From Gambelia wislizenii (Eukaryota; Chordata; Lepidosauria; Squamata; Crotaphytidae), in assembly GCA_030847615.1 (NCBI GenBank), contig JAUMIR010000015.1, forward strand, positions 2,311,501 to 2,375,500: 64,000 nt of DNA, given 5' to 3'. The notes beneath the pieces were generated by a model. The model ran no database searches. It worked only from the letters and a program-made list of their open reading frames with translations, and had not been told where the DNA came from. Each line of letters starts with the position of its first letter. Position 1 is the stretch's first letter. The translations under genes were made by a program, and so were the position numbers. Positions 10,078 to 44,900 of this stretch are shown one piece after another.

Positions 10078-10205
10078 GAATAGAATCATAGAGCTGGAAG
10101 AGACCCCAAGGGCCATCCAGTCCAACCCCCTGCTATGCAGGAAGACACAATCAAAACATTCCCGACAGATGGCCATCCAGCCTCTGCTTAAAAAGCTCCA
10201 TATAA
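10078..10205 (-). mobile_element. CR1 LINE 3'-end fragment
   Basis: The diagnostic CR1 terminus GAATCATAGAGCTGGAAGAG followed by GGGCCATCCAGTCCAACCCC, then GGCCATCCAGCCTCTGCTTA, on the minus strand. It lies downstream of the PRPF3 3' end. Confidence 0.85.
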
Positions 10206-11130
10206 TTAAATCCACAAATGGTTAACTTGCAAGATTTGCTAAGTGAGGGGAGGGACCAAAGGATTAGAAGTGAGTCTAATTCACAGAAGGCAGCATCTAC
10301 CAATGAGTTGAAGGAAGGGGAACCAAATAGAACCTCCATGATCAAAGATAGTATCTCTCTTTCTCCCTCTGAACATCAGGAAACTGCTGCCTCAGTCCTG
10401 CTGACACCTTGTATAACACAACTCCCAGATTCTCCAAGCCGCAGGATGCTGGGAGCTGTAGTCCAAAAAAAAAGGTTCCTTCCCTATACACTGCCTTTGG
10501 TCTGATCTACTTTGACAGTTCTTGCCTGTGGTTCTCCATCTCTTGTTCACACCAAAGCTGGTAATTCGTATCATTGGTTTAATGCCAATTGCAAGCAGAC
10601 CGTTCAAAAAATGCCCATTAAAAGAAAAGACGGTTACTTAGTTTGCTTTTTTAATCTTTTTACAAAAAAAACACTCCCCAAAACCCAAGTTCATTAAGTA
10701 ACGATAGGATGTGGGCTAAATCCCCAGCTCCTACTCTTTGCAAACGGCACCCTCATGTCCGTTAAAAGACTGCGACCCCCTCACTGTTCCAAAATCTCTC
10801 CTTCCTTCCCTCCTGCCCTTCTTGGCTTGTGGAGGCACCTTGCTGTGACTACCTGGTGTCCAAACAAAGCTACTGAACTAGAAACAGAAAACGGGGGGAA
10901 AGCAACAGCAGCTAAAAGAGGACCTGCATGTCTTCCGAGGCTGATGGGTTCAGAAAGAAGAGATGATGCGGCTGGCATATGGAGTCCTCTTGGCTGCTCT
11001 CCTTCAGCCTCGAAGATGGATCCGCTTCAGAGGAAAGCTAAAAGGGCACACAGCAAGATCCACAAATGGCTTCAGTCCCCCCCTACCCCCACCCCAAAAC
11101 AATGCCAAAAACAAACCCTAATTTTGATGT
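10206..11130. other. Region just 3' of PRPF3
   Basis: Contains a short MITE-like piece near 10417-10467 (ACAACTCCCAGATTCTCC, GGATGCTGGGAGCTGTAGTC). The long minus/plus ORFs (for example 129 residues at 10755-11144) resemble no family. Part of this may be an extended PRPF3 3' UTR if the proximal poly(A) site is not the only one. Confidence 0.4.
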
Positions 11131-11156
11131 CTTTTTCTTTTTAAAAAATATTTCTT

Positions 11157-11162
11157 TTTAAT
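11157..11162 (-). terminator. PRPF3: PRPF3 candidate poly(A) signal ATTAAA
   Basis: ATTAAA on the minus strand (TTTAAT on plus), about 150 bp past the PRPF3 stop codon, is the first common poly(A) hexamer variant met. No AATAAA is closer. Confidence 0.45.
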
Positions 11163-11310
11163 TATAATGCGCTGTACTGCGAGGAACTCAAGAGGGAGGA
11201 GGAAAGGCGGCTCTAAGTCCAACGTTTGGGCTGAGTTCTTGGGGGCTCAAAATCGAAGACCCACAAATGCTGGAAAGGAGCTGGGGGAGAGGCCGGGGAG
11301 AAGGGGCCCT

Positions 11311-34992
<23,682 letters not shown>

Positions 34993-35329
34993 TCAAACCT
35001 ACTAGAGATGGGGAGAAGAGCAGGGCCATAGCCATCAACAAAGCAGGCAAGCAACTCCTAATTGATACCAAGAGGTCTCCTTTCTCAGCACCTGCCTCCA
35101 CCCCTTTCTCCCACAAGGATGCAGGCCTGCCTCCAGCCTACAAAAGCAGCTAATACAGGCTGGGTGATTCTGGTTGTTTGGAGTCCCAAAAAGGAACTTC
35201 CCCAAATTCCAAGCTTCCTGCCCCCCAGCTCACTTTGTGTTCATTGAGTGATGTCCAAAATGGCTGCAAAGCTCTACTGGTGTACCAACCATCTTCCACA
35301 ATATTACCATTTCTTAAAACAAACATAAT

Positions 35330-35670
35330 AAAGGTTGAGTCTCCCTTATTTGGCATTCTAAAATCAAAAATATTCCAAAATTATCCACGAGTGGCTAAGA
35401 TAGTGACATGTTTGCTTTCTGATGGTTCACTGTACACAAACTTTATTTCATCCACAAAATTATTGAAAATATTGTGTATGAAATTACCTTCAGGCTATGT
35501 GTATAAGGTGTATATGAAACATAAATGAATATGTTTAGACTTGTGTCCCATCTCCAAGATATCTCATCATGTATGTGCAAGTATTCCAAAATCCAAAATA
35601 CAGTATTCCAAAACCCAAAACACCCCTAGTCCCAAGCATTTCAGTTAGGAAGACACAACCTGTTGCTACC
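35330..35670. mobile_element. Tigger-like MITE, third family
   Basis: Starts AGGTTGAGTCTCCCTTATTT and ends TTCAGTTAGGAAGACACAAC near 35660, with ATTCCAAAATCCAAAATA inside. A related end lies at about 30530-30598 (GATGAGGGAGACTCAACCTG). It resembles the mammalian Tigger class with CAGGTTGAGTATCCCTTAT ends. Located in PRPF3 intron 1. Confidence 0.7.
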
Positions 35671-36938
35671 AAAGCATATCAAATTAAAGCTAGAACTCAA
35701 TTTTCATGCAAAAGAAGCTTCAAAAATATTTGATCAAGGGTCGGCTACTTCATGGTTAAGCTCCAGAGAGCTGCAAAGCCAGTTCCAAACACCCACCTAG
35801 GGATCGACTGTGCTTCTAGAAAAGCAAACCTCACCGCTGTCCCTCACCACACCAAGCACTATAAGGCAAACTGCTTATCTAACTGAAAAAAGCAGATCAG
35901 ATTCAGAATACAGTATATAAAATGTTGCTTTTGAAAGGGTCAGGATTTTAAAGATAAGGTCAAGAAAACAGCTAAAGGGTAACACATCATTGTGTATTTT
36001 TGAACAGAAGGAGGGATTCTTCAAGGAGCCTGGAGCACACAACTGATAGTGCAAGAGATAAAGCAAGGGAGAAGGAAAGGAAAGAGATGGGTAGATCTGA
36101 GCCAATATTTCCTCAACTGGAAATATTAGAGGAAAATGGAATAATTAAATGGTATAGATGGTCCTGGGACTGGCGGGCACTTTGTCGTGGTGTGGAGATT
36201 AAGTAATTTATGTCAATAATTAAGATGAAAATTATGTATCATTTAATATAAATGAAAGAATGAAAAAATGTATTAAAGGAATATGTACACCTGAAGAGAA
36301 AATGGACAGAGTATAAAACCACAAATAAGATAGTAGTAGATTCAGGACAGAGAGAAGAAAGTGCTTCTTCACATAACGTTTTTTTTAAAAATTAGAGTAA
36401 GTCACCCTTCCCTTAATGCTTAGCATATTCCTGCCCACACCATTATGCTGCAACAGATTCACTAATGGGTTGCTGGGTTCTGTTCAAAAACATAACAGGT
36501 CCAACAAGTGGCTGAACCACATCAAGCAGGAACAGGACTTCCATGTTCAGAGGCAGTCTACCTCCATATACCAGACTAAGGGGTCCGGAAGGTACAGCTC
36601 TTCAACGGTCATTGGACCATAACTGCCATCAGCCCTAGTCAGCAATGGCAAATACAGTCCAGCAGTGTCTAAGTCTTCATGTGTCCTCATGTCTAGTGGC
36701 ATCCAGGCACCTGGGTGACTATCCCAGCCTTCTCCAACCCAGCCGTATGAGATTTCAGCTCCCATCATCCTCAGCCACAGGAGGACCTTATATACTGCTA
36801 TGAACCCCAACCCGGAAGAAAACACTCCAGCAGAAATATTACTATTATTAGTTATCTATAGGAGTATGGAAGGAAGGAAGGACAGCAAGAGAGGGTGCAA
36901 GGTGATACTGACAGCGGTTGTTCCCCATTCCCACAATC

Positions 36939-37192
36939 CTCCAAAGCAGTGGTTCTTAACCTGTGGTCCGCGGACCCCCAGGGGGCCGCGATGTCCTCAC
37001 AGGGGGTCTGCGAAGGTTTGAAGGCTGCTCAGCCCACATGACAGGAGCCAAGGCAAAGGCTGGCAGGCTGGCTTAGCCTGCGCATTGACATTCAATCCGC
37101 TCCAGCCACAAACTTGCAGGAAGACACAGGAGAATAGTCTTCCTTCCCCCTCCAAGTGCCTCTGATGGGAGGTTTAACAGATGCTGTAATTG

Positions 37193-37223
<31 letters not shown>

Positions 37224-37278
37224 GGTACGGATAAAGGAATCCCTACTAAAGAAAAGGTTAAGCGCTACTGCTCCAAAG
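36939..37278. mobile_element. hAT non-autonomous element, 324 bp, perfect 8-bp TSD
   Basis: TIRs CAGTGGTTCTTAACCTGTGG (36947) and, reversed, CAGTAGCGCTTAACC (to 37270). It is flanked by identical CTCCAAAG (36939-36946, 37271-37278). A (TTA)n microsatellite at about 37195-37222 lies inside. A reversed relative is at 58700-59017. Confidence 0.85.
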
Positions 37279-37431
37279 GCTTTGAGAACCTGCAACTCCC
37301 AGAATCCCTGATCATGAACCAAACCACCAGGGGGACAATGGGGTATGTAGTTGTAAAAGACGGCCCCTGAATGTCAAGGACCCCGGGTGAGGGGGAATAA
37401 ACTGGTGCTTTCCAACTATTTTTTGGGGAGG

Positions 37432-37625
37432 CCTCTAGCATGGCATAGTGGTTTGAGCATTGAACTAGGACTATGGGAGAGCAGTGTTCAAATCCCCGCT
37501 TGGCCATGAAAGCCCATTAGGTGCCCTTGGGAAAGTCACACTCTCTCAGCTTCAGGAAAAAACCGTGACATGGTCTCCATAAGTCAGAAATGACTTATGG
37601 GCACAGAATAACAACAACAACAATA
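37432..37625 (+). mobile_element. tRNA-headed Sauria-type SINE with (ACA)n tail
   Basis: A-box side TAGCATGGCATAGTGGTTTG, B box GTGTTCAAATCCCCGCTTGG, body TCACACTCTCTCAGCTTCAG, tail CATAAGTCAGAAATGACTTA and a terminal (AACAAC)n. A complete copy of about 190 bp. Confidence 0.85.
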
Positions 37626-37669
37626 ACAGTTTGCTCATAACACACAATGGAAACTGCTTAATGCAGTGT

Positions 37670-37855
37670 AGAACCGCATTCATGGCTTGAAAATATTCTT
37701 AAAAAAATAATAATCCAAAAAGCAACCTTATATAATCTTATATCAGGGACACCATTTTGCTCTGCCATTGCATATCATGAGACTTGTGTATTCAGGGATT
37801 TTGGGGTCCTGGAACCAAACCCCAGCCAATATGAAGGGACAACTGTAACAATAAA
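37670..37855. mobile_element. Tigger-like MITE, family A, 5'-truncated
   Basis: ATGGCTTGAAAATATTCTTA through CCATTTTGCTCTGCCATTGC to ATATGAAGGGACAACTGTAA. Confidence 0.75.
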
Positions 37856-37939
37856 TAAAACAACCACACAGCTCCCATCAGCCCCGACTCACTGTGGCCC
37901 TGCCGAATGGGGATGATGGGACCTACAGTAGACTGGGGG

Positions 37940-38620
37940 GGAAGGGAGAGACGGTGGGCCCAAAAAGTTGGGTGTGGGGAGAGAAGGGGGGGTCCTCAGA
38001 CCCCGCCCCCAAGACAGGCCACGCCCCCACCAGGAAGGCCACGCCCCGTGGGGAAGGCCACGCCCCCACCCCTTCCCCGTCTCCCGGCCCGCCTCAGGAC
38101 CCCTGGAGACCCCCCCAAACCCCCCCGGCGGCGCCTCCCCGGCCCTCCCGGCCCCACTCACCCGCCGGAGCGGCCCTCCCTCGTCCTGGGCCGGGCAGGG
38201 TCGGGCAGCGGCCCCCGCAGACACGGCGAGGCTCCTCAGGCTTCTTCTCCCCCCCGCCTTCCACCCTCTCTCTGACGGAGCTGGGACGTCGTCGGCGCGC
38301 AGAGACAAAGCGGAAGCGGAAGCCGCGGGGCAGCGAGTGGCGCGGAAGGAGCGGCTGCCGGAAGTAGGCCCCAACCATAGAGTCACGACCCGCTCTTCTA
38401 AGGTTGGCCAAGGAACCAATCCCTCCAACTCTAGGAGGCGGGACTTCTGGGTGAGAGTCGCCTCCCCCACACGCGTGGTAGCCATGGCGACGGGACTCTG
38501 ATTGGGCGGCGGCGCTTTTCCTTCAAAACCAATCCTCAGGAGCGGGGGGACGGGACGCGCTGTTGAGGTACTGCCACTCCCATTATCCCCAACCGCCGCC
38601 CTAGCTGGCAGCGGGATGAT
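37940..38620 (-). promoter_or_regulatory. PRPF3: PRPF3 CpG-island promoter
   Basis: Very GC-rich, CpG-dense block with GC boxes (CCCCGCCCCC, CACGCCCCCACC repeated about 38005-38070), an ETS/GABP site CCGGAAGT at 38358-38365, GCGGAAGCGGAAG near 38308, and CCAAT/ATTGG boxes at 38416-38420 and 38501-38505. No TATA is placed for it. Long ORFs on both strands here (up to 198 residues) are GC-driven artefacts. Confidence 0.8.
38162..38365 (-). other. PRPF3: PRPF3 non-coding exon 1 (5' boundary approximate)
   Basis: A GGCGG|GTGAGT donor at 38162/38161 on the minus strand lies in the CpG island upstream of the first coding exon, whose own acceptor leaves only 22 nt of 5' UTR. A non-coding first exon is therefore needed. 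The 5' end is set arbitrarily near the ETS site at 38358-38365. Confidence 0.6.
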
Positions 38621-38699
38621 GGGGGCTGTAGTCTCTCGTCATCATGACTGGTCCGTTGATGGCCTAAGTTTGGGAAAGGCTGCCTTAAAAATTCTGTAT

Positions 38700-39287
38700 A
38701 AAATGAGTTTTATTTCTTTGTTTTGTGGTGATTTTTGGGTGTATTTAATATATTAAAATAAATACTTTTTTTAAAAAATCTGTATATAAATTCTGTATAA
38801 AAAAAATAAATAAATATTTTAAAATTGTGTATAAAAAAATCTGTGTAAAAATGTCTGCATTGGGAGTCAAGGTAGAATAGCTCTCTTTATATTTACATAT
38901 TATATATATATATATATATACACACATACACACACACACACACACACACTGTATATTTGTATATATATTTCCCCCCCCCGGAATTTTTTTTTAAATTTTC
39001 CTTCCCAGACTCAATGATGACATCAACCCCAAACCAATAAAAGAACAATAAATAAAAGCCCATAATAAAATATTTCATGGACATGCCTAACCCCACTACT
39101 GGGTTGAAGACAATTAAAAAAAAAAAAGCTCTCCAACTGTAATTGACAGCATCAATTGTAAATATTAGGCACAAAACAGAGAGCAGAAGCTTGGAACAAA
39201 GTTTAAAATTATAATTTTATTTCATTTTATAATGTATATAATTTTTATATTTTATAATTTTATTTATAATTATAATTTTAATATTAC
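38700..39287. other. AT-rich intergenic DNA with microsatellites
   Basis: Between the PRPF3 promoter and MRPS21 3' end. Holds A/T-rich low-complexity DNA, an (AT)n(AC)n run at about 38903-38949 and a (TTTATAAT)-like stretch at about 39215-39283. Nothing coding. Confidence 0.5.
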
Positions 39288-40016
39288 AGTTGTCCCTCCA
39301 TATCCACAGATTTAACTGGATTTGGTTATCTCGGATTGGCCTTTTCAGTCATCAGCGCACTTGCAGACGGCGCAGGATGAGTCCTTCCTGAATCTTCGTT
39401 TGCGAAGAAAAGCCAGGGAGAGAGAGAGAGATTACAGTTGTCCCTCCATATCCAAGGATTTAAGTGTTCATGGCTTGAAAATATTCTTTTAAAAATAATA
39501 ATCCCAAAATCAAACCTTGATTTTGCCATCTTATATAAGGGACATCATTTTGCTATGCCATTGCATAGCAATGCTGGGCAGGGCACGTTTGTAGGATGGA
39601 GGACCATCACCTCCCAAAAATACTACTCTACAGTGAACTCGCTGCGGGTCAGCGTAAGAGGGGTGCTCCAAAAAAGCGATACAAGGACTCCCTGAAACAA
39701 CATCTCAGGCTCGGCCAAATTGATCACCAACAATGGTCCGCCCTGGCCTCACATCGGGAGGCATGGAGACGCACGATCCACAATGCGGCAGCCTTATTTG
39801 AGAACTCACGCCGAACAAGTCTTGAAGAGAAAGACAACGCAGAAAGAATCACAACCCGGAAACATCACCCAAGGAGACCTTCCGCTGTGCTTTCTGCAAC
39901 CGGACTTGTTTATCTCGGATTGGCCTTTTTAGTCATCAGCGCACTTGCAGAAAGCGCAGGATGAGTCCTTCCTGAATCTTCGTTTGCGAAGAAAAGCCAG
40001 AGAGAGAGAGATCTTC
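39288..40016 (+). mobile_element. Two LINE 3' ends interleaved with family-A Tigger MITE pieces
   Basis: A MITE start (39290-about 39322) runs into a LINE 3' tail (TTATCTCGGATTGGCCTTTT ... AAAGCCAGGGAGAGAGAGAG, to 39431). Then a second MITE start (39434-about 39568) runs into a longer LINE 3' region (39569-40016). In the latter the plus frame reads MEDHHLPKILLYSELAAGQR, KKRYKDSLKQHLRLGQIDHQ and PSAVLSATGLVYLGLAFLVI, ending in (AG)n. It is an RT C-terminal region of the family also seen at 3966-4631. Confidence 0.82.
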
Positions 40017-40581
40017 ATTTTTAAAATTAGTCACATCATCTCTTGATATATTCAGAACACAACAGCCTCACTTGAGTCATCTTGGATTTGATCTCCGGCC
40101 CATTTATTGTTCTTTTCAGCAGCCCATGGTGGCCAGAGAACTCTCCAGATGTTGCTGGACTACAGTTCCCATCAGTCCTAAGCCATGGTGAAGTACTGTG
40201 GGAGTTGCAATCAGACATCTTAGAGGGCTCCATTGCCTACCTTTGAACCTGGAACAAAGGATAACCATCCTTTATTCTGTCTTGATGTTGGATCTCACTT
40301 CTGACACCCATTTAGGAGGGGCATTTAGGAGGGGCAAAAAGCAAACTGCTTCCATACGATGATTACGTCAGAATTCATCGGGGAGGACAGTTTAAATAGA
40401 GTACCTTTTTGATTCAGCCTGTACTGTTTCATCCTGGTAAAACTGAAGGGTTCCTTACAGTTCAGGACCTTGCTGCTCCATTTGTAAGAAAAAAATAAAT
40501 TAAAAAAAAACTACATTCAACTTGTAATTATGTTCTAAGTAAGCCATACTTCTAACAAAATTAGGAACATAAAATACATTA

Positions 40582-40824
40582 TATGTTGTTGTGTGCCTTC
40601 AAGTTGTTTCCAACTTATAGCAACCTTAAGGTGAACCTGTCATAGGGTTTTCTTGGCAAGATTTGTTCAGAGTTGTGTTTGACTTTGCCTTCCTCTGAGG
40701 CTGAGAGAGTGTGACTTGCCCAAGGTCACCCAGTGGGTTTCCATGTCCAAGTGGGGATTTGAACCCTGGTTTTTCCAGAGTCATAGCCCAACACTCAAAC
40801 CACTATACCACACTGGCTCTCATT
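40582..40824 (-). mobile_element. Sauria-type SINE, minus strand, full length
   Basis: TGTTGTTGTGTGCCTTCAAG, ATAGGGTTTTCTTGGCAAGA, CCTTCCTCTGAGGCTGAGAG, AAGGTCACCCAGTGGGTTTC, GGGATTTGAACCCTGGTTTT and CAAACCACTATACCACACTG: the reverse complement of the entire SINE. Confidence 0.85.
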
Positions 40825-41217
40825 ATATAAAAAGTAACAGTGACTTTCAATCTGTGAATCATTTTTTTTTTATTTTTTTGAAAATGTCTGGGTTTTCCCC
40901 CCAGAAAAAAACAGGTTTCTTTCCCAGGGCTTCAAAATTTTACATCACTAGTCTGTACAGAGGGTCCCTCTTTCATACCAGCTCTTGCCAATGAGGCTGA
41001 AACTCCTCTTGCAGAAACCCTAGAAGGTACAGGAGACAGAATGTGCCCACAACTCCACTCTACAGTAATCTGGAATTAACACTGAAGTAGTTAATTAGAT
41101 TGTCAGCCTGAGGGCAGGAAACTGTTTTTTTGTTCATTTACTTGTAAAATTCCAGGTACACAGATAGTGCTATGGAAATAAATGAGAGCAATAATAGCTT
41201 TAAAACTGAAATAGCTT

Positions 41218-41223
41218 TTTATT
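41218..41223 (-). terminator. MRPS21: MRPS21 candidate poly(A) signal AATAAA
   Basis: AATAAA on the minus strand, about 520 bp after the MRPS21 stop. The implied 3' UTR (about 41200-41741) holds no repeat insertions. Confidence 0.55.
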
Positions 41224-41741
41224 GACCTCTAGAAGAGGATTTTAAAATAACTGATTAGTGAAACCTTAGCAAAATTATATGCAACTGGACTGTACTACTT
41301 TACAGTACAGTTGTAAGGAAGGAAAACACTTCTGCATTTAGAAATCTAGGCAATAACATATCTGCCAGATATACTACTTATTTCAAACACAATGCTACAC
41401 CTCCTCATATTTAGGAAATATTTGACACCATGAGGAATCTCGCTACAAACAGAAAAAGTTCAATGCAGAGTGGATTACCAAGCAATTTTTTTTTTTAACA
41501 TGTGGTTTCACAAGTGCACTAGTTCACTTGCTGTGAACAACTGCTACAGAGTGGTTGGCTTTCCTGGCTTCATAATTTTCAGACCTTAAAACAAAAAAGA
41601 GAGAATGGATCTTAAAGAGATATCCACTGAAGAGGAAAAGCAGAGCCCCATCTACTCTGCTTATAGAGAGGCAGCTGGGTTCAGAAACAACCCCACGGAA
41701 GGGGGACATTGCTAAGTCTCCGTTGTGGAAAGCTTTTGAGC

Positions 41742-41922
41742 TCAGCAACCCATCCAAGGGTCTGGGCGATTCTTGCGCATGACGAAGTTGATCTTCCGGG
41801 CCATTTCCGTGTTATAGATCCTCCGGCACATCTCGTACGCCTCCCGTTGCCTCCTGCGGCATGGTTTCTCATAATACCGACGCCGCTTGGCTTCGTCGAT
41901 GATCCCATCCATGGTTAGGATC
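41742..41922 (-). CDS. MRPS21: MRPS21 last coding exon (residues 28-87)
   Basis: Acceptor TTCCCATCTCCAG at 41923. Codes for R28 (split codon) through PDPWMGC to TGA at 41744-41742. Confidence 0.97.
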
Positions 41923-44900
41923 CTGGAGATGGGAAAAAAGGAGTCACATTCTCAAAGATCAAGTTAGATGCTTACTTGCCTTCCAGACACAAGATGGTTT
42001 GCCCAATTTAAAAAGAAGAAAAGCAACACCCAACAACCCAGAAATGTGTATCTTATTCTGCATTTCTTAAAAGTAAAGTATAAGTGGGGTTGATGAAGGA
42101 ACCACTGTTGAAACACTGACACTAACCATATGAAAAGTTTCATGTAAACCAGAAAAATTCTCTTCCTCTTACCACTGGCTGTTCCTAGGTGCAATCTAGG
42201 GGTGGGCAACTGTCAGGTTTGGTGGGGTACACTTGCCCCCAGGGGGCCTTGGAGGGTCACATCCCTGCAGTGCTAAAACATTTGCAATTCCACTGCTCCA
42301 ATACTGCCCCAGAGGTTGTGGGGAGAGCAATTCCGCCCACAGGGGGCACTTTCCCCAACCTTGAAATAAACAAAGCAAAAACAGAGAAGACCCCAACAGT
42401 TTTCCCTGAAAAGACATCTTTATGGAGCTTGACTCTCCATGCCACTCCGCTGGAAGATACACGTTGGCTAAACTATACGGAGTGCCAGCATGGTGTAGTG
42501 GTTTGAATGCTGGACTATGGCTCAGTTCAGATCCCTGGTCGGCCATGGAAACCCAGTGGGTGGCCTTGGGCAAGTCACACTCTCTCAGCCTCAGAGGAAG
42601 GCAAAAGCAAACCCCCTCTGAACAAACCTTGCCAAGAAAACCTTGTGATGGGACCTCTTAGGGTCACCCTAAGTCGGAAACTACTTCAAAACAAACAGCA
42701 CCAACAAGAGGAAAAGACTCCCTGGACATGAATTGGTTCAGGCAAATTAAAAGCAACCTCTATCGCTTTACAAGCAACAGGGAAGACAAAGAAAAAGTAT
42801 CCGATTTATTTTTTTTAGAAGGTTTAACGAGCTCTGCACGTTTCCAGATGCCCTTCTCGGTGGACTGTTTGCATTCACATGGCTTTGCAAGCCGATCTGG
42901 TGTGTCAGCCTGGAAGGCCTGTGCGAAAAACAGTCGTGAATGGGCACCAAGCCCCACCCACTGGCACCCAGCACCCAATGAGAGGGAGCCATGATGTACC
43001 CACCCAGCCAGCCAGCAGCCCAGCCAATCCCCAGGCGAGTGGGTTTCTCAGAATGGGAGTTATGCAACCTCATGTGCCTCCCTGCTCCCCTGGTCTCATG
43101 GGCTGGGGCTGTGAGGGAAACACATGTTTGGCTCATTGGCAACACAGGCATTGGAGGAGAACGTGCCGAGGACTCAGCAAAACACAGGCACAGAGAGAAG
43201 CAACTGCAGTTCAACCTATTTTTAAACCGATCGAGGCCAAAGCATTGAAAGAACAGGAAGACGCTCACAGAGAGGTCTTGGAGGATGCCAGCTGCCAAGC
43301 ACAATGCTGGGACTTGTTGCAAATCTGCCAGGGAAGCCTCTTCCCACCCCAGGGAGACAGTGACTCTATTCGTGACTCCTGGACGCACCTGACCCTCTAA
43401 TTACCCACCACACATCTTTCTGGGGGAAACCCCGGATGGGTCACAGGTACAGAAGGCTAAGGATTTTTCTCCCCTATAAAAACGCTGGCTGGCCAGAGTC
43501 TGCTCCACCTCTCCGCACCACTCCATGGTCTCCTCTACCTCTCTGCCTTTTCAACCACATTTTGTACCCATCCATAATATCAGGGAAGGGCAGCGCCCTG
43601 GCACAGGGTTGGGAATCACAGTGCCTCCCCCCAAGGCTATGGGACTACAAGTCCCAGCAATCTCCTAAACAGCCAGTGGTGAGGGAAGATGGAAGCTGCA
43701 GTCCAACAACGCACACTCCCTTACCTATACTCCCTTGCTCGCAACCTCCTGCCCACCTCATCCCCGTCTTACTCTAATTATGCTGAATTTCTTTCCTCAA
43801 AAATAGAGAAATTATATAATCCTAAAGTTGGAAGGGACCCCTAGTCCAACCCCATTCTGCCAATGCAGAAATCCACATCTCATCTACAGGCACTCCTGAG
43901 AGATGGCCATCCAACCTCTGTTTAAAGACCGCCAAAAAAGGAGACCCCACCACCCTCCGAGGCAGTCCATCGAACAGTTCTTACAGGGAAAAAAGTTCTT
44001 AATGGAATTTCTTTTCTTGTCATTTGAATCCATTGGTTCGTGTTTTAATTAGGTACCTCCTCTGAAGCTCATTTCAACAAAGTCTCCAGAGACTAAGTGG
44101 TGAATGAATCTATCAATGAATATGCCCTTCAGATTATAACTGCCAGTTAGTTCACAGAGTGGGAAGTGTGCAGCCCTCCAGATGTTGTTGGAGGCAGGAC
44201 TTTGGCCAACAGGTATAATTTTATTTATGACTGTAATGATTACACGTATATCCTGTCTTACCTCCAGTGAGATCAAGGTGGCATACAGTACAGCCCCTGT
44301 ATCTGCAGAAGATGCGTTCCTGGACTTACTGTGGATGTTGGAAACCACAGATAATAGCGAACCCTATTAAAATGAACCACTTCAGGCCCAATAATACCAT
44401 AGAGTAGCACTAAAACATCTACTAGAAGATGCTTAGAGAGACCCTATTTTTTGGATGCGGATAACTGAATCCGTGGTTACCGGTCCCATGGATACGAGGG
44501 TCGTCCTGTACATGGATTGCTTCCTCTCTACTTTAACTTAACAACTCTGTGTCAGGCCAAACAAGAGAGTGTGCCACTTGTCCAAGATCACCCAGTGAGT
44601 TTCATGACATCAGTGGGGGCCTGAATACAAATCCCTCAAGAAGACCCAACCCAACACTCTAACTATACCTGTCTAAACAGAACCACCATGTTCAGAGATG
44701 GTCTACCTTGGAATACTAAACATAACAAACAATGACAGGAAGAGAAGCATTTTCTGTCTCAACTTGAGCTGAAAACTTGACAGAATCCCTGTTTCTAGGA
44801 CAAGGGATACAACTTCAAGAGCCAAGGGTTACAGAGGTCAACTCCTCCTGCTGTCTGCCTTCCCACCTGGCCTTCATCCTGTATCACAGCCTAGCTGAGA

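Noticed and set aside
37432..37510. tRNA gene
   Set aside because: A- and B-box-like motifs are present but no cloverleaf or anticodon stem can be drawn; it is the head of a SINE.
37889..38501. Overlapping ORFs of up to 198 codons on both strands
   Set aside because: They lie in the CpG-rich PRPF3 promoter, where stop codons are rare; there is no conserved domain and the reading frames overlap on both strands.
42768..43400. 206-codon minus and 173-codon plus ORFs in the MRPS21 intron
   Set aside because: No domain, no splice support and fully overlapping on opposite strands. Kept only as an unexplained unique stretch.
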